Below, in pieces: positions 1 to 11,700 of a DNA stretch of 64,000 bases. The stretch comes from Klebsormidium nitens (Eukaryota; Streptophyta; Klebsormidiophyceae; Klebsormidiales; Klebsormidiaceae): contig DF237176.1 in NCBI GenBank assembly GCA_000708835.1, positions 1 to 64,000 on the forward strand, in the 5' to 3' direction. Within the stretch, counting starts at the first letter, position 1. Each line of letters starts with the position of its first letter. The translations under genes and the position numbers were made by a program. The notes beneath the pieces were generated by a model. It saw only the letters and a program-made list of their open reading frames with translations. It made no database searches and was not told the origin of the DNA.

Positions 1-3000
1 TTCAATGGATTCAAATGCATTACATCAGAAGGGACTCAGCCATACAATCCCCCAGTCTGCTGCGGCCCAGGCACGACCAACTGTGGGGGCGAGTGCTGCG
101 ACTCCGTGTTACCAGAGAGTTCCCAGATCTGTGTATTTGACCCAGCCCAGCCAGCAAATGAACCCCCAAGATGCTGTCAATATGGACAGAGCAATTGTGG
201 TGGCCAATGCTGTGACGCAGGCACTACTTGTACCATTGACAATTCCCAGGGATACCCACTCCCGTATTCTGTCCTCAAGGGGCAAGCATTTGTGGGGGCG
301 AGTGTTGTGACGTGGCCAACGGGTACCACTGTTTAAGCACTGGCACACCTGGGGACGCCTCAGTGTGTTGTTTTGGACAGCTAGGGGATCCACCTCCACC
401 TCCGATTCTATGTGGGGGGAAATGCTGCTATCCCGCATTTGGTTATACGTGTTCTGGTGATGCCATCTCAGGAACCTGCTGTGAGCCGGATACTTCTCTT
501 ACAAACGAAGGCGTGTGCTGCCCAAGTGGGGCTACAGCTTGTGGGCAGAGAGCGTGCTGCAGTGCCGAGTATGGGGAGGTTCGCAATGAGGCCGGCGGTT
601 TTTGCTGTCCGTCATTTGCTATAGTGTGTGGGAAAACTTGCTGCGACTTAGCATTTGGTACAAGTCAAGAAAGGACCTGCTTAGGGGACCCCTTGTCGCC
701 TTCGGCACAATGCTGCAAAAGCGGCGTGAGTCTGTGTGGGGGCCGCTGCTGTGATGCCGCTCTTGGCTTCAGCTGCTTGGCGGTTGGGTCCACCGAGCTT
801 TGTTGTTATGGGGACACTGCGCCCATCTGTGGAGGCATGTGCTGCACCGGAACCTGTATGGGGGATGCTGAGGAAGGGAGGTGCTGCTACGGGGCCACTG
901 GCAGTAATCAGCTCTGTTTGAGTAAGTGCTACTTCCTTCTCCCTTTCGGTCGGTGTTTTGAGTTACCATATCCGGAGCCTCGACTTTGAGCTTAACTTGA
1001 CTAGACATCTTGGTGCTTTTGATAAGATTGACATGTTGGGATGCAGCTCTTGCCTATTCGTCGTCCTTGGCTAGCTGAATCATAGAGTCAGCGTTTTGGC
1101 GTTCTTTGATTTACAGTGACACGATCTCATTTCGTCATGAGCCAGTAGTATGTGGATACAGAAGGGAATGCTCGTGCCTCCTCGCAGCGGGAGCTGATAT
1201 CGATGCATGCCGTATTCTTGGCAGACCTGAGTGCTGGACATAACTTTCAGCTCTTGCCCTGAAGAGTAAAGATTAAAGGCAAGACTCGAGCAGAAAGCAT
1301 GTCTGGCGTGCATCGAGGAGCTGACTTCGGCTTCTGGATGGAGTACTGTACGTGGATGCAATCAAGGTGCTAGTCGTGTATGTCCAGTACAAATAAGCCC
1401 AAACTGAACCTTCGAGAATGATGAGACACCTTGGCGCGCTCTTGCAATGTCTCCTAGAGCACGCTGGCACTCCTCTAGGTCAAAGACACTTATGATCATG
1501 GGTCTTGCGTTGCAGACTGCTTGGGAACTTGAGCTGACGCCGTTTTTGAGTACCTCTGCAGGTGGCTCTGGCCATGGAGACCCACATTTTGAGCTAAGAG
1601 GATTCCCAGATGGCAAAGTCCTGGAGTGGGACTTCCATGGTAGACATAATCTATGCTACTGCATGCTCTCCGATACAAGACTGGCGGTGAGCAGCTATCA
1701 TATGAATCTTCCCATTACTCCTTGTTCAAGCTTTTGAAGACGAGTATCTTCCGAGCAAGTGTCTAACCCTACACAACTTCAGCGATCTGTTGGCACATTT
1801 GTCCTGTTACGGTATACGTAACCCCGTCTTGTATTCGCCGCATGCAATTATGTCTTAGGTGACCTTATCAAGTACAAAAGGCACTGGCTGCATTTTGACG
1901 AGTTCATGTGTCTGCCACAAAAGCCATCTGTTGGGAACCTTAAGGTCCGTTAGCTTGACTTAGATTACTGGTAGTCTGGCTGGAAAAGATCTTAGCGTCA
2001 GCTAAAAAAATCAGCGTCAGCTGGCCTAAAAAGATCATGAGCTGCGCACCAGCTTGTAAGTTCTTGCCCTCTTCTTGAAGGCTTCCGACCAGTCTTGCCG
2101 TCTCTTTCGAAGAGGCCTGGAGGGCTCGGTCTTTTCTGATGTAACCAAGCTCGATGCGTCTCGAAGTCGTTTGTTATCCTGGATGGTCGCTTGAAAATTT
2201 CCTCTGCCTTTGTTAGCGAGGAGTCTTCCAATGAACGCTATCTCAACCAGGACCGCGGCAACGGATCGAACCACGTAGGTAAATGCCTTTCTGAAGCTGG
2301 CACAATCCCACTCTAGCGACGATCAATCTTGTGATGACCATCGACTCTTTTTCCGCAGCTGACGGTCCACATGTTCTCCTTGGCACCGGACGCCCGCATC
2401 TTGGAGCGTCCGGAAGACGACGGGCTCAACTTCTTCGAACGCACGTGGATGGACAGACTAGGGATAATGTACATCAACGAGAGGGGAGAGGAAAAGAGCA
2501 TTGCTGTCGTCCTCAACACCGATCTGGACCGCGCTGGAAAGCCGCCCTTTGACGTCACCTTCCAGGGGGAGAACATCACTGCCGCTATCAACGTGAGTAA
2601 AGTGGCGACATAATGCTCTAGATCAGCGCGGCATAATGCGCAGCTTGGAGGCATAACTTAATGCGACGGCGTTGTGTAGTTGGACCGTTTTCGGAGCGGA
2701 GAAACTTGTGGATTCACATCCTCGTGGATTGACTACAAACACCTATTGTTTTTTAAATCTTCGAACGAGCTAGTGCAGTGGTTCCAGTGGCACTAGATTC
2801 CACCAAACGGCTCTGGAAGCTGCAATTTGGATAATCAAACTGCCATGAAGCAGTTAATGACGTTATCTGTGAGTCTCTTCTAATAGGCCTCTATCCCAAA
2901 AGTCGAGCGAGCTTTCCCTCCCGCTTCTTTTATAATATTCGTTCCTATATCCGTCTTCGACTTGGTCCAGCTTAATTCCGCCATGATCATCTGCTCACCG

Positions 3001-4494
3001 TCCACCCGCGAATGACGTTAGCAAGCGCACAGCCAAGCAAATTAAAAGAAATAGTACTCTTCCAATCCGGACAGCCTTTGAGAACAGAGCGGATTTCCAA
3101 CTAAAGCAAACCTCCTGCAGGGCCTCGGTTCTAACTGGACAAGCCCCGACGGAACTTCCTGGATCCGCTGTTCCGCTGACCGCGTCAACGCCTTGTCCGT
3201 TTCCGTGGCCGGACTCTTGGAGATGGAGATCGTGAGCGACGTGGAGAAGGACCTGATCGCGGATCCGCCCGTCCACTTCCTCAACTTCGAAATCAAGGCC
3301 ATCGCCAATACTGCAAACGTGCACGGGGTAATTTGAACTCCGCTCTATATCCTGAGAAAAAGATGCTCCCTGCTTACAATCTGCTTACTTCGCCTCTAGC
3401 TAAGAATGATCGGCATGCCTCGAGGAGCGCGACTGACGGCAGAGCATTCCGTCAAGCTTTTTCTATGCTCATCAGTGGTTGACTCAGCAGACTGTGTGAG
3501 GCCGGACGGCTCAGAGGCAGCTGATCCTTCTTGTTAAACACGCGGCTTTGACGCACCTCCCTCGAAGTCTACCAGGCAGCGTGCAGGTCCCTTTGACGTT
3601 TATTGGGCAGCGCGCCACGTGACTAAGCTCTTCAGTCAGCCGCAATCAATTGGCCATTCGAAACTGTACCGGGAGCTGATCAAAGCCGCCTAATTTGCCA
3701 CCGCGCAGAAACATTAGTAACCAGAAAGTTGCGTCCCACATGATCAGGTCGACTAAGGGACGACCACACGTGGCGGAGGTGAACCGTGGTGGAATTGCTC
3801 ACTCGTACATTTATCCCCCTCCCTAGTTTTTGAGCCAGATGTACGCCCCCGGCCCGGTCGAGGAGCGGCTAGCGATGGGCACGCTTGAGGGGCTCCGCCA
3901 CCGCGAGTACGTTGAGGGCACCGATGACGACTACCTCACCTCGGGCCTGACGTCAGCGGACTGCGGCTTCAGCCGCTTTGGCCAGGTGCGGACACGTGTC
4001 GCCATGCGCTCCGTTCCGGAACGGAGGACAGGCCTGCAGACGGAGAGGCCTCGCTTTGCTTCTGAGCGAAGCACTTTGCTTGTCGCTCTGTTGAGCCCGT
4101 TATATGCAGGGTCGAATTTTGCGCCAGTCAGCAATACTTTTCAACGATACACTAGACGCACTGCCTGCCTTTTTGGGACGCGTAAAAATTAAACACCGTC
4201 CCGTCAAACAGCTTTTCGTCCCTGAGTCTAAGGCCCCAAGCTGCACTACCAGGTCGTTTCCTTCTCGCTCCCACAGGCGTTCCATACTGACGTCATTTTC
4301 CGACGTAATGGTTGATTCTGTGATTCTGCGACTGATTCTGTACATCTCTCATGCAGATGCTGGAGAACTTGGTGGTCGATGCTCTTGGTTCCAGCCGCCG
4401 TCTCTTCTCTGCGAGCGGACAAGAGCTTACGGTCACAGAGTCGACGGTTTGCCGCCTCGTTGGAAAAGGTAGAAACTCGTTTGTGTGTATGTAA
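1..4494 (+). CDS. Cys-rich repeat / Root_cap-like secreted protein, copy 1 (5'-truncated, frameshifted)
   Basis: This is the 3' part of a gene whose start lies left of the window. Exons read as <1-921, 1562-1686, 2359-2592, 3121-3327, 3827-3985 and 4357-4494 (stop TAA), all with GT-AG introns and phases identical to copy 2 at 14864-20211. Exon 1 holds eight Cys-rich units of the form CGGxCC, followed by stretches such as GDAxxGxCC. Exon 2 has GDPHFELRGFPDGKVLEWDF and exon 5 has SQMYAP...SADCGFSRF, which match the plant Root_cap (PF06830) pattern of GDPxF, a central FHG and a terminal GQTY...DC..RF. Exon 1 is broken: the Cys-rich frame is frame 1 up to about 240 and frame 3 from about 264. Alignment with copy 2 shows one base missing, between 240 and 268. 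The other five exons are open and unbroken. It is either a recent pseudogene or an assembly error, so coding status is uncertain although the gene structure is clear. Confidence 0.7.
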
Positions 4495-5700
4495 AGCTTG
4501 GCCGTAAGGAAGTTTTAACCAGGCAGCAGGAGTCTTGACCAGCTTTCTAGATTCTATTTCTCTGCGTTGATTTGTGTGTTTCTAGTAATAATTGCATCTC
4601 TTCAGCGAGGCCGTTGGCGGTGAACGAGAGGGTTTCAAGCAGATTAGGCTTCACTCAACAACGGCCAGGACCGCGGACACATTAGAATTTGAAAACGAAT
4701 CCTCGCTTAGATTTGAACGGGCCAGGTCTAGTCGATATTTGTACAGAAGAGGCAGCTTCCACTTCCGAAGTTCAGGCACTTGGTGTGAAGTCAAGGACAA
4801 CTAAAGGAGTCGTTTTATTTTGAGAGGGTTATATGCGTTCTGCTGCCAGCTCCACTAGAATGTAGCAAGATTACTGTGATCTTCTACTTAGTTTACACAG
4901 TTCTATCAAAGTCGTCGCCTCCAAGAGCCCTCATAATGCTAAAACGTCGTGCCTGCTTTACTGGTGCATGTTCAGGCACGACCGTTGAGGAGCCTGGATG
5001 TTTGTCGAATTGAATGAGCAATGAGAAGGACGCCGTGATTGCGCCACTATGCCAGTGCTTGCAGCTCGCATGATGAGATCATGTGGCTGATGGAATTCCG
5101 AGGGATTCCAACTTTTCAAACGTGCTGTCAGATGATATGTCATCAAACGCCCGTTAATTTTTGGTTTAAGACAAGCTTTGCCATCCTGTATATGGTAACC
5201 CCAGATGGACTCTGCCAGTGCGGATATCGTCAAAGACCTTCGCTAGGACTTTAGTTCAAGTTTACTACGGAATCATTGAATCAAGTCCACTGTACGGAAC
5301 AATCTCGAATTCACCAACTTGAAAGGCCTTGAAGGACTCTATTTCATCATACAAAGATCTACAGCGGATCGTTCTATGTGTCACTAGCTGTCGGAGCGTG
5401 ACGTGGACTCGAGTCTAGGACCACTCTTCTCATCCATGCAATTGGGCACAGCCGCAGGTCAGTAAGATTGGACCCTTTTAATTACGTGTCGCGCTGCCAT
5501 TCCCTGTCCGGTCAGACTGGGCTCATCATGGCATTCAGCGGCCGGGCGCAGTTCTAGCCGCGTTCCCACTTGGCTGCATGGCGCAACTGTTGCGATCAAC
5601 TGTATGAAGTTGTACGTAAGTCTGTCGGAGGCGCGTAGTGAGATTCGAGCTCATTGGGCGGCGCGGCTGGAACTCTGGAATAAGCAGCCACGAATCAGCG
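4495..5700. repeat. 3' flank of copy 1, duplicated downstream of copy 2
   Basis: This stretch has no gene. It resembles 20212-21440 in order and spacing. Examples are TGCTGCCAGCTCCACTAGAA at about 4840 and 20538, and blocks around TATATGGTAACC at about 5190 and 20916. Others are CTGTCCGGTCAGACTG near 5505 against CTGTCTGGTCGGACTG near 21272, and GTCGGAGG...CGAGCTC near 5622 and 21390. The tandem duplication unit therefore extends at least 1.1 kb beyond the stop codon, and its end runs almost directly into the copy-3 remnant at 21490. Confidence 0.6.
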
Positions 5701-8289
5701 AGAGCGTTACGGCCCCGATATGTGCGTCAACCAGTCATTTCTCAAGCTAGTATTTTGCCCGCAACTCAGTGACTCGCATCAGCTATGGGCAACTCGGCGC
5801 GCGGCGGCCGCGCCAATTTTCGTGACACGTACTAACAACTTGAACGCTGAGTTTGCTTCAAGATGCTGCGCCAGGCCGCCGCCGGCCCGCTCTTTGCATG
5901 CCATGCTGAGAAAACATATTGACACAGAACGGCGCACAGTAGCTAGCGCCTGATGCACTGGTGTGCGCGCGGGTCCATGCCAGCACGCACACTCAGCCGG
6001 TGCAGTAGTACTTTGACTTCGAGTCTGATTATGATAGGACAAAAATGCTGCGACTTATATCGTATGCAAACCGTAGACGTAAAGGGACTCCGGGACGACA
6101 GCTCTAGTGACTCCTCCGAGTCAGGCTAGCTTATTTGATGACTCCGAATCGTCCCCGACATTCCGCATGATCAGTGCGCATGCATGATGCATTTTGGAGA
6201 CTGCCAGAGATGCCATGATGCGTCGCCCAGTACATTAGTATATACCATTTTCCAGTGCCTCCGCTTTTGGCTACAGCCGCGAATGATCATCCGATTTCTG
6301 GGAAATTAGGGTCCGCGGGATCCCTTCCCCGCAGCCGGCTCGGCTATATAACCGAGACTGAGAATCTAATTCAGTCACGGTGACCTGTAACAATATGATG
6401 CACCTTAATTAATGCACGGCCCAAACGAACATTTAAATAGAGATGTATGTGTGGCAACCGGTGAACCACTAGAGTACTTCACAATCTATCTAGTGACAGG
6501 AGATACGAACGTCCATCACGGAGGGCCGCCTGAATCACAATCGCTGCCAAAAACGCGAGTCCCTAACAACAGCTGTACGTAAAAATTCCTCCAGATTGCC
6601 TGTTTGTGCTCGAAAAGCAACACCAGCGTATGGTAACGTGTGGTGTTGATTATACAGAGAATGCCAACAAAACTATCTCGAACCGACCAAGAGATGCTCA
6701 GAAGAGGCTACAGCCGCGGAGACACGGTCCAATTGTTTGCAGCCCCGTTCGTAGAGCAGCTTTGCTAGACGCCGAACGTATGGCGAACTCGATGAGCCCA
6801 GCGCCCACAACTAATCAGAAGAGCAGACCTAGCAGGCGACGACAATAAGGGGTCAGTGTTCCGTTCGTCAGCCAACGCGCTACGAACCGGTTCAATTTAA
6901 AAATATACTTGGGTTATGTTGCAGGAGACACTCTCAAGTCATCCAGTGACCTGGTTCTCGACCATCTTCTGCACCCGATATGGCCGCCGTTGTGGCGCAC
7001 AATTTTGAGCCAGCCAGGTAGCGAAGACAGAAACACGGAAAAGTCGCTAGATCACATGACCGTGCGGTGAGGCCCGGCCCAGATATAAGTACAAAAACAG
7101 TTTCATCTTTCTTGGAGGTTAGGAATGAGCGCATGGCTGCAGCGCCGGAAGAAGCAAGTGCAAAAAATGGCAGGATCGAAAGAGAGCTATGCTACGATGC
7201 ATCCACGGGGAGGGAAGCGGAAGAAAAACCAGAAGTCAGAAGCGTGGCGACTTGCCTGCAAGACGAACGATCGAGCGGCTGGCGACCTGAAGTTCCCCTA
7301 CAGGTACCGCTAAAGGTACCCCTCCCGGACAGCGACTCGGACAGCTGGGACAACCCGGACCGCTCGAAACAGGCCCAGCTGATAGCGGACGCTTTCCGTG
7401 TTGCTGCCAAGTACCTTCAAATTGGCATAGCCGTCAAAACCTGGACTGACCGAGGATTTATTGATACGGTCGTCTCGAGTTTCACTTGCATGATACGACT
7501 CGCTTTTGACATCCGATCCGAAGTCATTCGTAATTGGTTAGAAGTCTATCTTGGGCTCCCCTTTCAATGGTATCCCGCGGAATTTTCGAACCCATCTCTC
7601 GTTTCGCTCTGGCGGCGACAAACCAACCGACATAAAAATCCACCAGGTTAAGGGGTTCGAACCGGTCTCGATCCGACAATCACATCACGGCTGACAAAGC
7701 AGCCCACTGCCCTCAGAGCTACGGCTTTGCTAGCGCACTCTGAAGGGATCACGCTGCTTCGTTCCGCTCCGATAGAGTGTGTGATTGATCCAGAGCCCGA
7801 TTCGATTTATGGAAGATGTGATTCTTGGGCTTCCAGACTCAAATGGGCACTTCAGCAAATGTAGAAAAGGGTCAAAAACACCACAGCTTGTCTGCCTGCT
7901 TCATCACCCTTAAAAAAGAGTCTTAATCTGGTGCTTGAGTGCTTTGAACCAAATACTATCTGGAAACAGATATCGAGCCCAGCTTGAGGGCCAAGCAAGC
8001 CAGATAGCGAACGTAAAGAAAAAATGGCGTAAAAGGCTCTCCTCCAAGAACTCTCGCTTCACCAAAGTGCGTCCGTGCCTGGTGTACAGGGAAACGAGCA
8101 AAGCAGAGGGTCTCCTTCAAAAGCATTACAAGCGAAGAAACCTCCAGCATCCGAACTACAGTGGCAGAGGAAGGTCCTCACAGTAGGGAAAGCGTATTTG
8201 AACCTTGAGCAAAACAGACCCGTCAGACAAACCTCTCGACGGGCGACTCGTGACGTCAGCGTGACGTCGGGGGCGCTTACCCGCACGAG
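5701..8289. other. Intergenic, no supported gene; one orphan open frame at 7130-7651
   Basis: No recognisable gene. A plus-strand open frame runs 7067-7651, with an ATG near 7130, and ends just before 7654. It would encode about 170 aa including a hydrophilic Glu/Ala-rich start, a repeated VPLxVPL, an acidic DSDSDSW patch and a central QLIADAFRVAAKYLQ. I recognise no family, see no splice partner and do not call it a gene with confidence. A TATA-like GGCTATATAACC lies near 6341 but no gene follows it. Confidence 0.35.
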
Positions 8290-8769
8290 CTCGGCCTTCG
8301 CTCCATAAAGGCCTGCGCAGCGTGCGCGCGCGCTGGGCCGCTTGGAGCTTTGGGAAGGTGGCGAAGGGTTCGGACGGCCGGACGTCCTTGCACAACGCGC
8401 GAAGACACGTGGCGAGCAGCGTAAACTCCTCGATCAACCGGTTCAGAACCTTTTGCACTCGGGGCACCTGCACATCGAGGGCCTCAAGATGTCCAACTCG
8501 CTCAACATCTTCATCGCCGCTTACAGCGACTCGTAGACCGCCACGTCGTCCGGATTTCCGGCCGCGTCTAGTCTGAACACCACTTTCGTGCTGTCCAGCC
8601 GGAGCGCGCCCGGTACATGTCGCGCGTGCGTGCGTGCGAGGTAGTTCAGCAGGATGACGTCGATATTGATATTGACGTCATCCCACGCATGGTTCCCGTG
8701 TAGCGCAGACGGTTTGGAAACACGGGACAGGCGGGGCGGTTGGCTCCACCTGGCCGGACAGGCTTCCAA
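8290..8769 (-). pseudogene. Remnant of a DIS3L2/SOV-like RNB exoribonuclease
   Basis: Read on the minus strand, 8769-8521 encodes HAWDDVNINIDVILLNYLA, then GALRLDSTKVVFRLD, AAGNPDD and YES. This fits the RNB catalytic domain of the RNase II/DIS3L2 family (Arabidopsis SOV), where a GALRLDxxKxxFxLD segment is followed by YExRxSNxLxEEFMLLAN. The expected follow-on, NRLIEEFTLLATC, appears at about 8451-8416 but in another frame. It is separated by a stop codon directly after the YES segment and by a second, weaker version of the same motif (KMLSELDIL). No upstream or downstream catalytic exons could be found, so this is a decayed fragment, probably left by an older duplication or insertion. Family assignment is from remembered consensus only. 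Confidence 0.5.
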
Positions 8770-11700
8770 GAAACCGGGTTAAGAATCTCAGTTGCCCTCC
8801 TAAAAGCCTTACGACTTGGTTCTAGATTCCTAAGTTTGAATCCAAATTTCTAAAGTCGTTTACCAGCCCTCCTGGAAGGAGACCGACTCCTTTAAGACCT
8901 ATAAGAGCATTTAAAACAATAACGTTCACCAAAACAAACAAGCTTCGATAACGACTGCAAGAAGCGGAACCTGAAGACGCCCGAGCTTTCTGCGGGGTAG
9001 GCCTTCGGCAGGTCGAAGTGACAGATATCTAGACCAGGGTTAGAAAGTGAAGACAACACGAAGACGGGATTCGAGATAATGTAGAATCGACTTCAGCGGC
9101 CAGACCGACACTTTAATTTTGACAGTTAGACAAAACACCAGCTAGAGTTGGCGAGTCCCTATTACATAAGCTTCAACCCAGACCAAAGGGTTTGGTTATC
9201 ATGTGGTCCCCAAAATTTGCACAATTAATTTAGCCCAGCTCAAGCAGAGCCCGGGCTTGCCCCTTTTGATCGCTTAGCCGTCATGCAGATTCACTCGCTC
9301 TAAGCAAGCACTTCACCGTATCAGAGAATCAGGTCTACTTCAGAAGAGTCTGACCGCGCCCGCAATTCGATATTGACCGCACGCAACCCAGATCCAAAAT
9401 CGGGAAGTAGCCACCATCCCCTACCTGCTCCAAAGCCGTCGTCCGCACGAGCGCCGCCTCTGCGAAGTCCACGCGCGACATGACGTCAGGGCGACGCCAG
9501 CGGCTAATGCGGCGAGAAGCTCGCGCACCCCTGTGAAGGCTCCGTTTCGTGCGGGCGCGAGCGAGGGGTTTCAAAGGTTTCGCCAAGACCTCAAGGATGC
9601 AGTAGGGGGCGAGACACGTGTCGATGCGTTTGAGGAGTTCAACGGCGAAGCCCTTGCCGCCTTCCTCCTGAAGGAGGGTAAGTGAAAGAAGTTAAGGACG
9701 GGTTTGAGGTGAAATTGGCAGAGAGGAGATTAAGCACGTATTCGCATCCTGCACCTCAACGGCGAAGGGAGGGATGCAAGTGAGCGAGGAGTTGCTGATG
9801 GATGTGCAGAAAAGTAATCTCTGTAATTGAAGGATAAGAAGACAAAACAAGAAAATAGTGCTGAGAGGGTGGGTCAGCTCGAGTTGGGTTGGGTCACGCA
9901 AGTGCGGGGCGTAATCAGTGGTCGAAGGCCTTGGGTCTGTCGAGGGAGAGGGGTATTGTCACTCAGCGTTTCGTTCAACGGAATGGAGGAGAAATGATGA
10001 AGGCGGCTGAAACGGGGTTGAGAATTCTAGTTTCGCCACGACGAGATGAGAATAGTACTTTTGGTCGTTAAGATGGTGTCAAGGCTTTTCTGAAGGACGG
10101 CGCTCGCTGCCCCTGCTGGTCCGTCCGCTACCTTGTCCGGTGACCCACACAGCAGAAAGCGGAAGCCAATTCGCAAGAGCAGACTCCTTGAACGAGCAGA
10201 CCTCCAATATCGAGGCCTTTCGAGAAGAAGCGAGAGTTGGATTTTTGAGGAGGATGAAGACTCGATGGCGGAAACCTTGACGCTCGGGCGAGAGAAGACT
10301 AAAGTATCCGGGTCAGAAAAGCCAACGGATGCGCTGGACTTCCGGAGTGACCCTCGAGAAAGTTGGGCGCGGAAACGGATACGGGTATGTCCGGGAAAGT
10401 AACGGCACGCAAGAACGTTTTACTAGAGCGGGTGAATCTTTGATCAAGCCAAAGGAAACCTAGGCGGCTGCCAGTCCGCGCTTCATCTGTTTGAATCTGC
10501 CATGGGGAAACGTAGAGAGGCAGACTGGCTGCTCCGAAAGGTGCAGACACTGGTAGCGGAAAACGAAGTGAACTCGGCAAAGCGACAGGAGGCCCTTCTC
10601 TTGCGGCATCGCTTTGCATAGGTTTCCCTCTGCTGACATGCCGTTTGAATTCGCTCCGGACAAGGGTAGGGACGTTCTCGCAGAAGCGAGCGGAGACAGA
10701 GCGGAAAACGGAACGATCAAGTGAGGAAAGCGGGAGGGAAATATACATTCCGCAACTGTGACCTTTGGTGGGAGTTCAACGGCGGAGCCGGAACGAGTCA
10801 GGGAGCTTGTTAGTGACCCAGACGGAAAGACAACCGGATTCAGCCATGGAAGAAAATGAGCGGAAGGTCGTCACAGAAGCACAGAGCGGAACCGAAACAC
10901 CAGCAATGGTGCACGATGAGCCGAAGCGCAGATAGACAGCGAGCAGAAGACACCCCGACCCAAAGGCAGCTAACAGGACCGAAGAGAGTCTCACGGCTCG
11001 CTGTAGAATACAATATTTTGTTGGTATTGAGGACCCGTATGTTTTACACTTTGAGGGGAGACCCAATTAAGCAAATCTTTACCCCGAAACTCATGAGCGG
11101 TAACAGGGTTTCTCTTGATGTTATTCAGTAAGTATTCTAGGTGCATGGGATTCTTAAGACAGCCTTGACAGACGGTAATCTAAAGCTTCAACGCTCAAGC
11201 AGTAATAAGTAAGAAATGAATGTCGGCGAAAGTGATTGAGGGCGCAGAGTCCGGCTGTACACTATTGCGTACATCAATCCAATAAATAGTGGTCGAGTCA
11301 CAGGCTAGAAGGTCTTCTTTCACCTTTGCAGGTTCTGCAGATCTCAAATCTTATGCCTCAAAGCAGGAGGCCCCGCAGACGTTCATTTCCTCCCATGGCA
11401 ACGGCGCAAGAATGGTCGACAAAACTCGAATGTGAAAGCGAAAAACTTATTTCAATCTGGACTTCATGGTCAATACTCCAACGTCGTATCCTGACATAGA
11501 CTTACCTCTGTGCGCCTCTGCAGTCTGTGGTCTGCCCCTTCCGATCCTTTCCGCTGCGCTGCTTTTGCCTCCATGCATATTAGCATACTGAGTGAATGTC
11601 TCCAATTGAGAAGCCAGATGTGTGTAATAGAATGGGAACTAGAATGGGACGCACCTCTGCGTGCTTTCTGCCAGCTGCCCCCCCGCTCCTTCCAGCGACG

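Noticed and set aside
1562-1686. von Willebrand D-type domain suggested by GDPHF
   Set aside because: GDPHF occurs in vWD, but the following FHG, LSD, TWMDRLGIMY, GQMY and DCGFSRF segments fit the plant Root_cap family better.
7067-7651. Orphan 194-codon open frame as a gene
   Set aside because: No recognisable domain, no splice partner, no neighbouring promoter that I can support. Mentioned only as part of an intergenic stretch.
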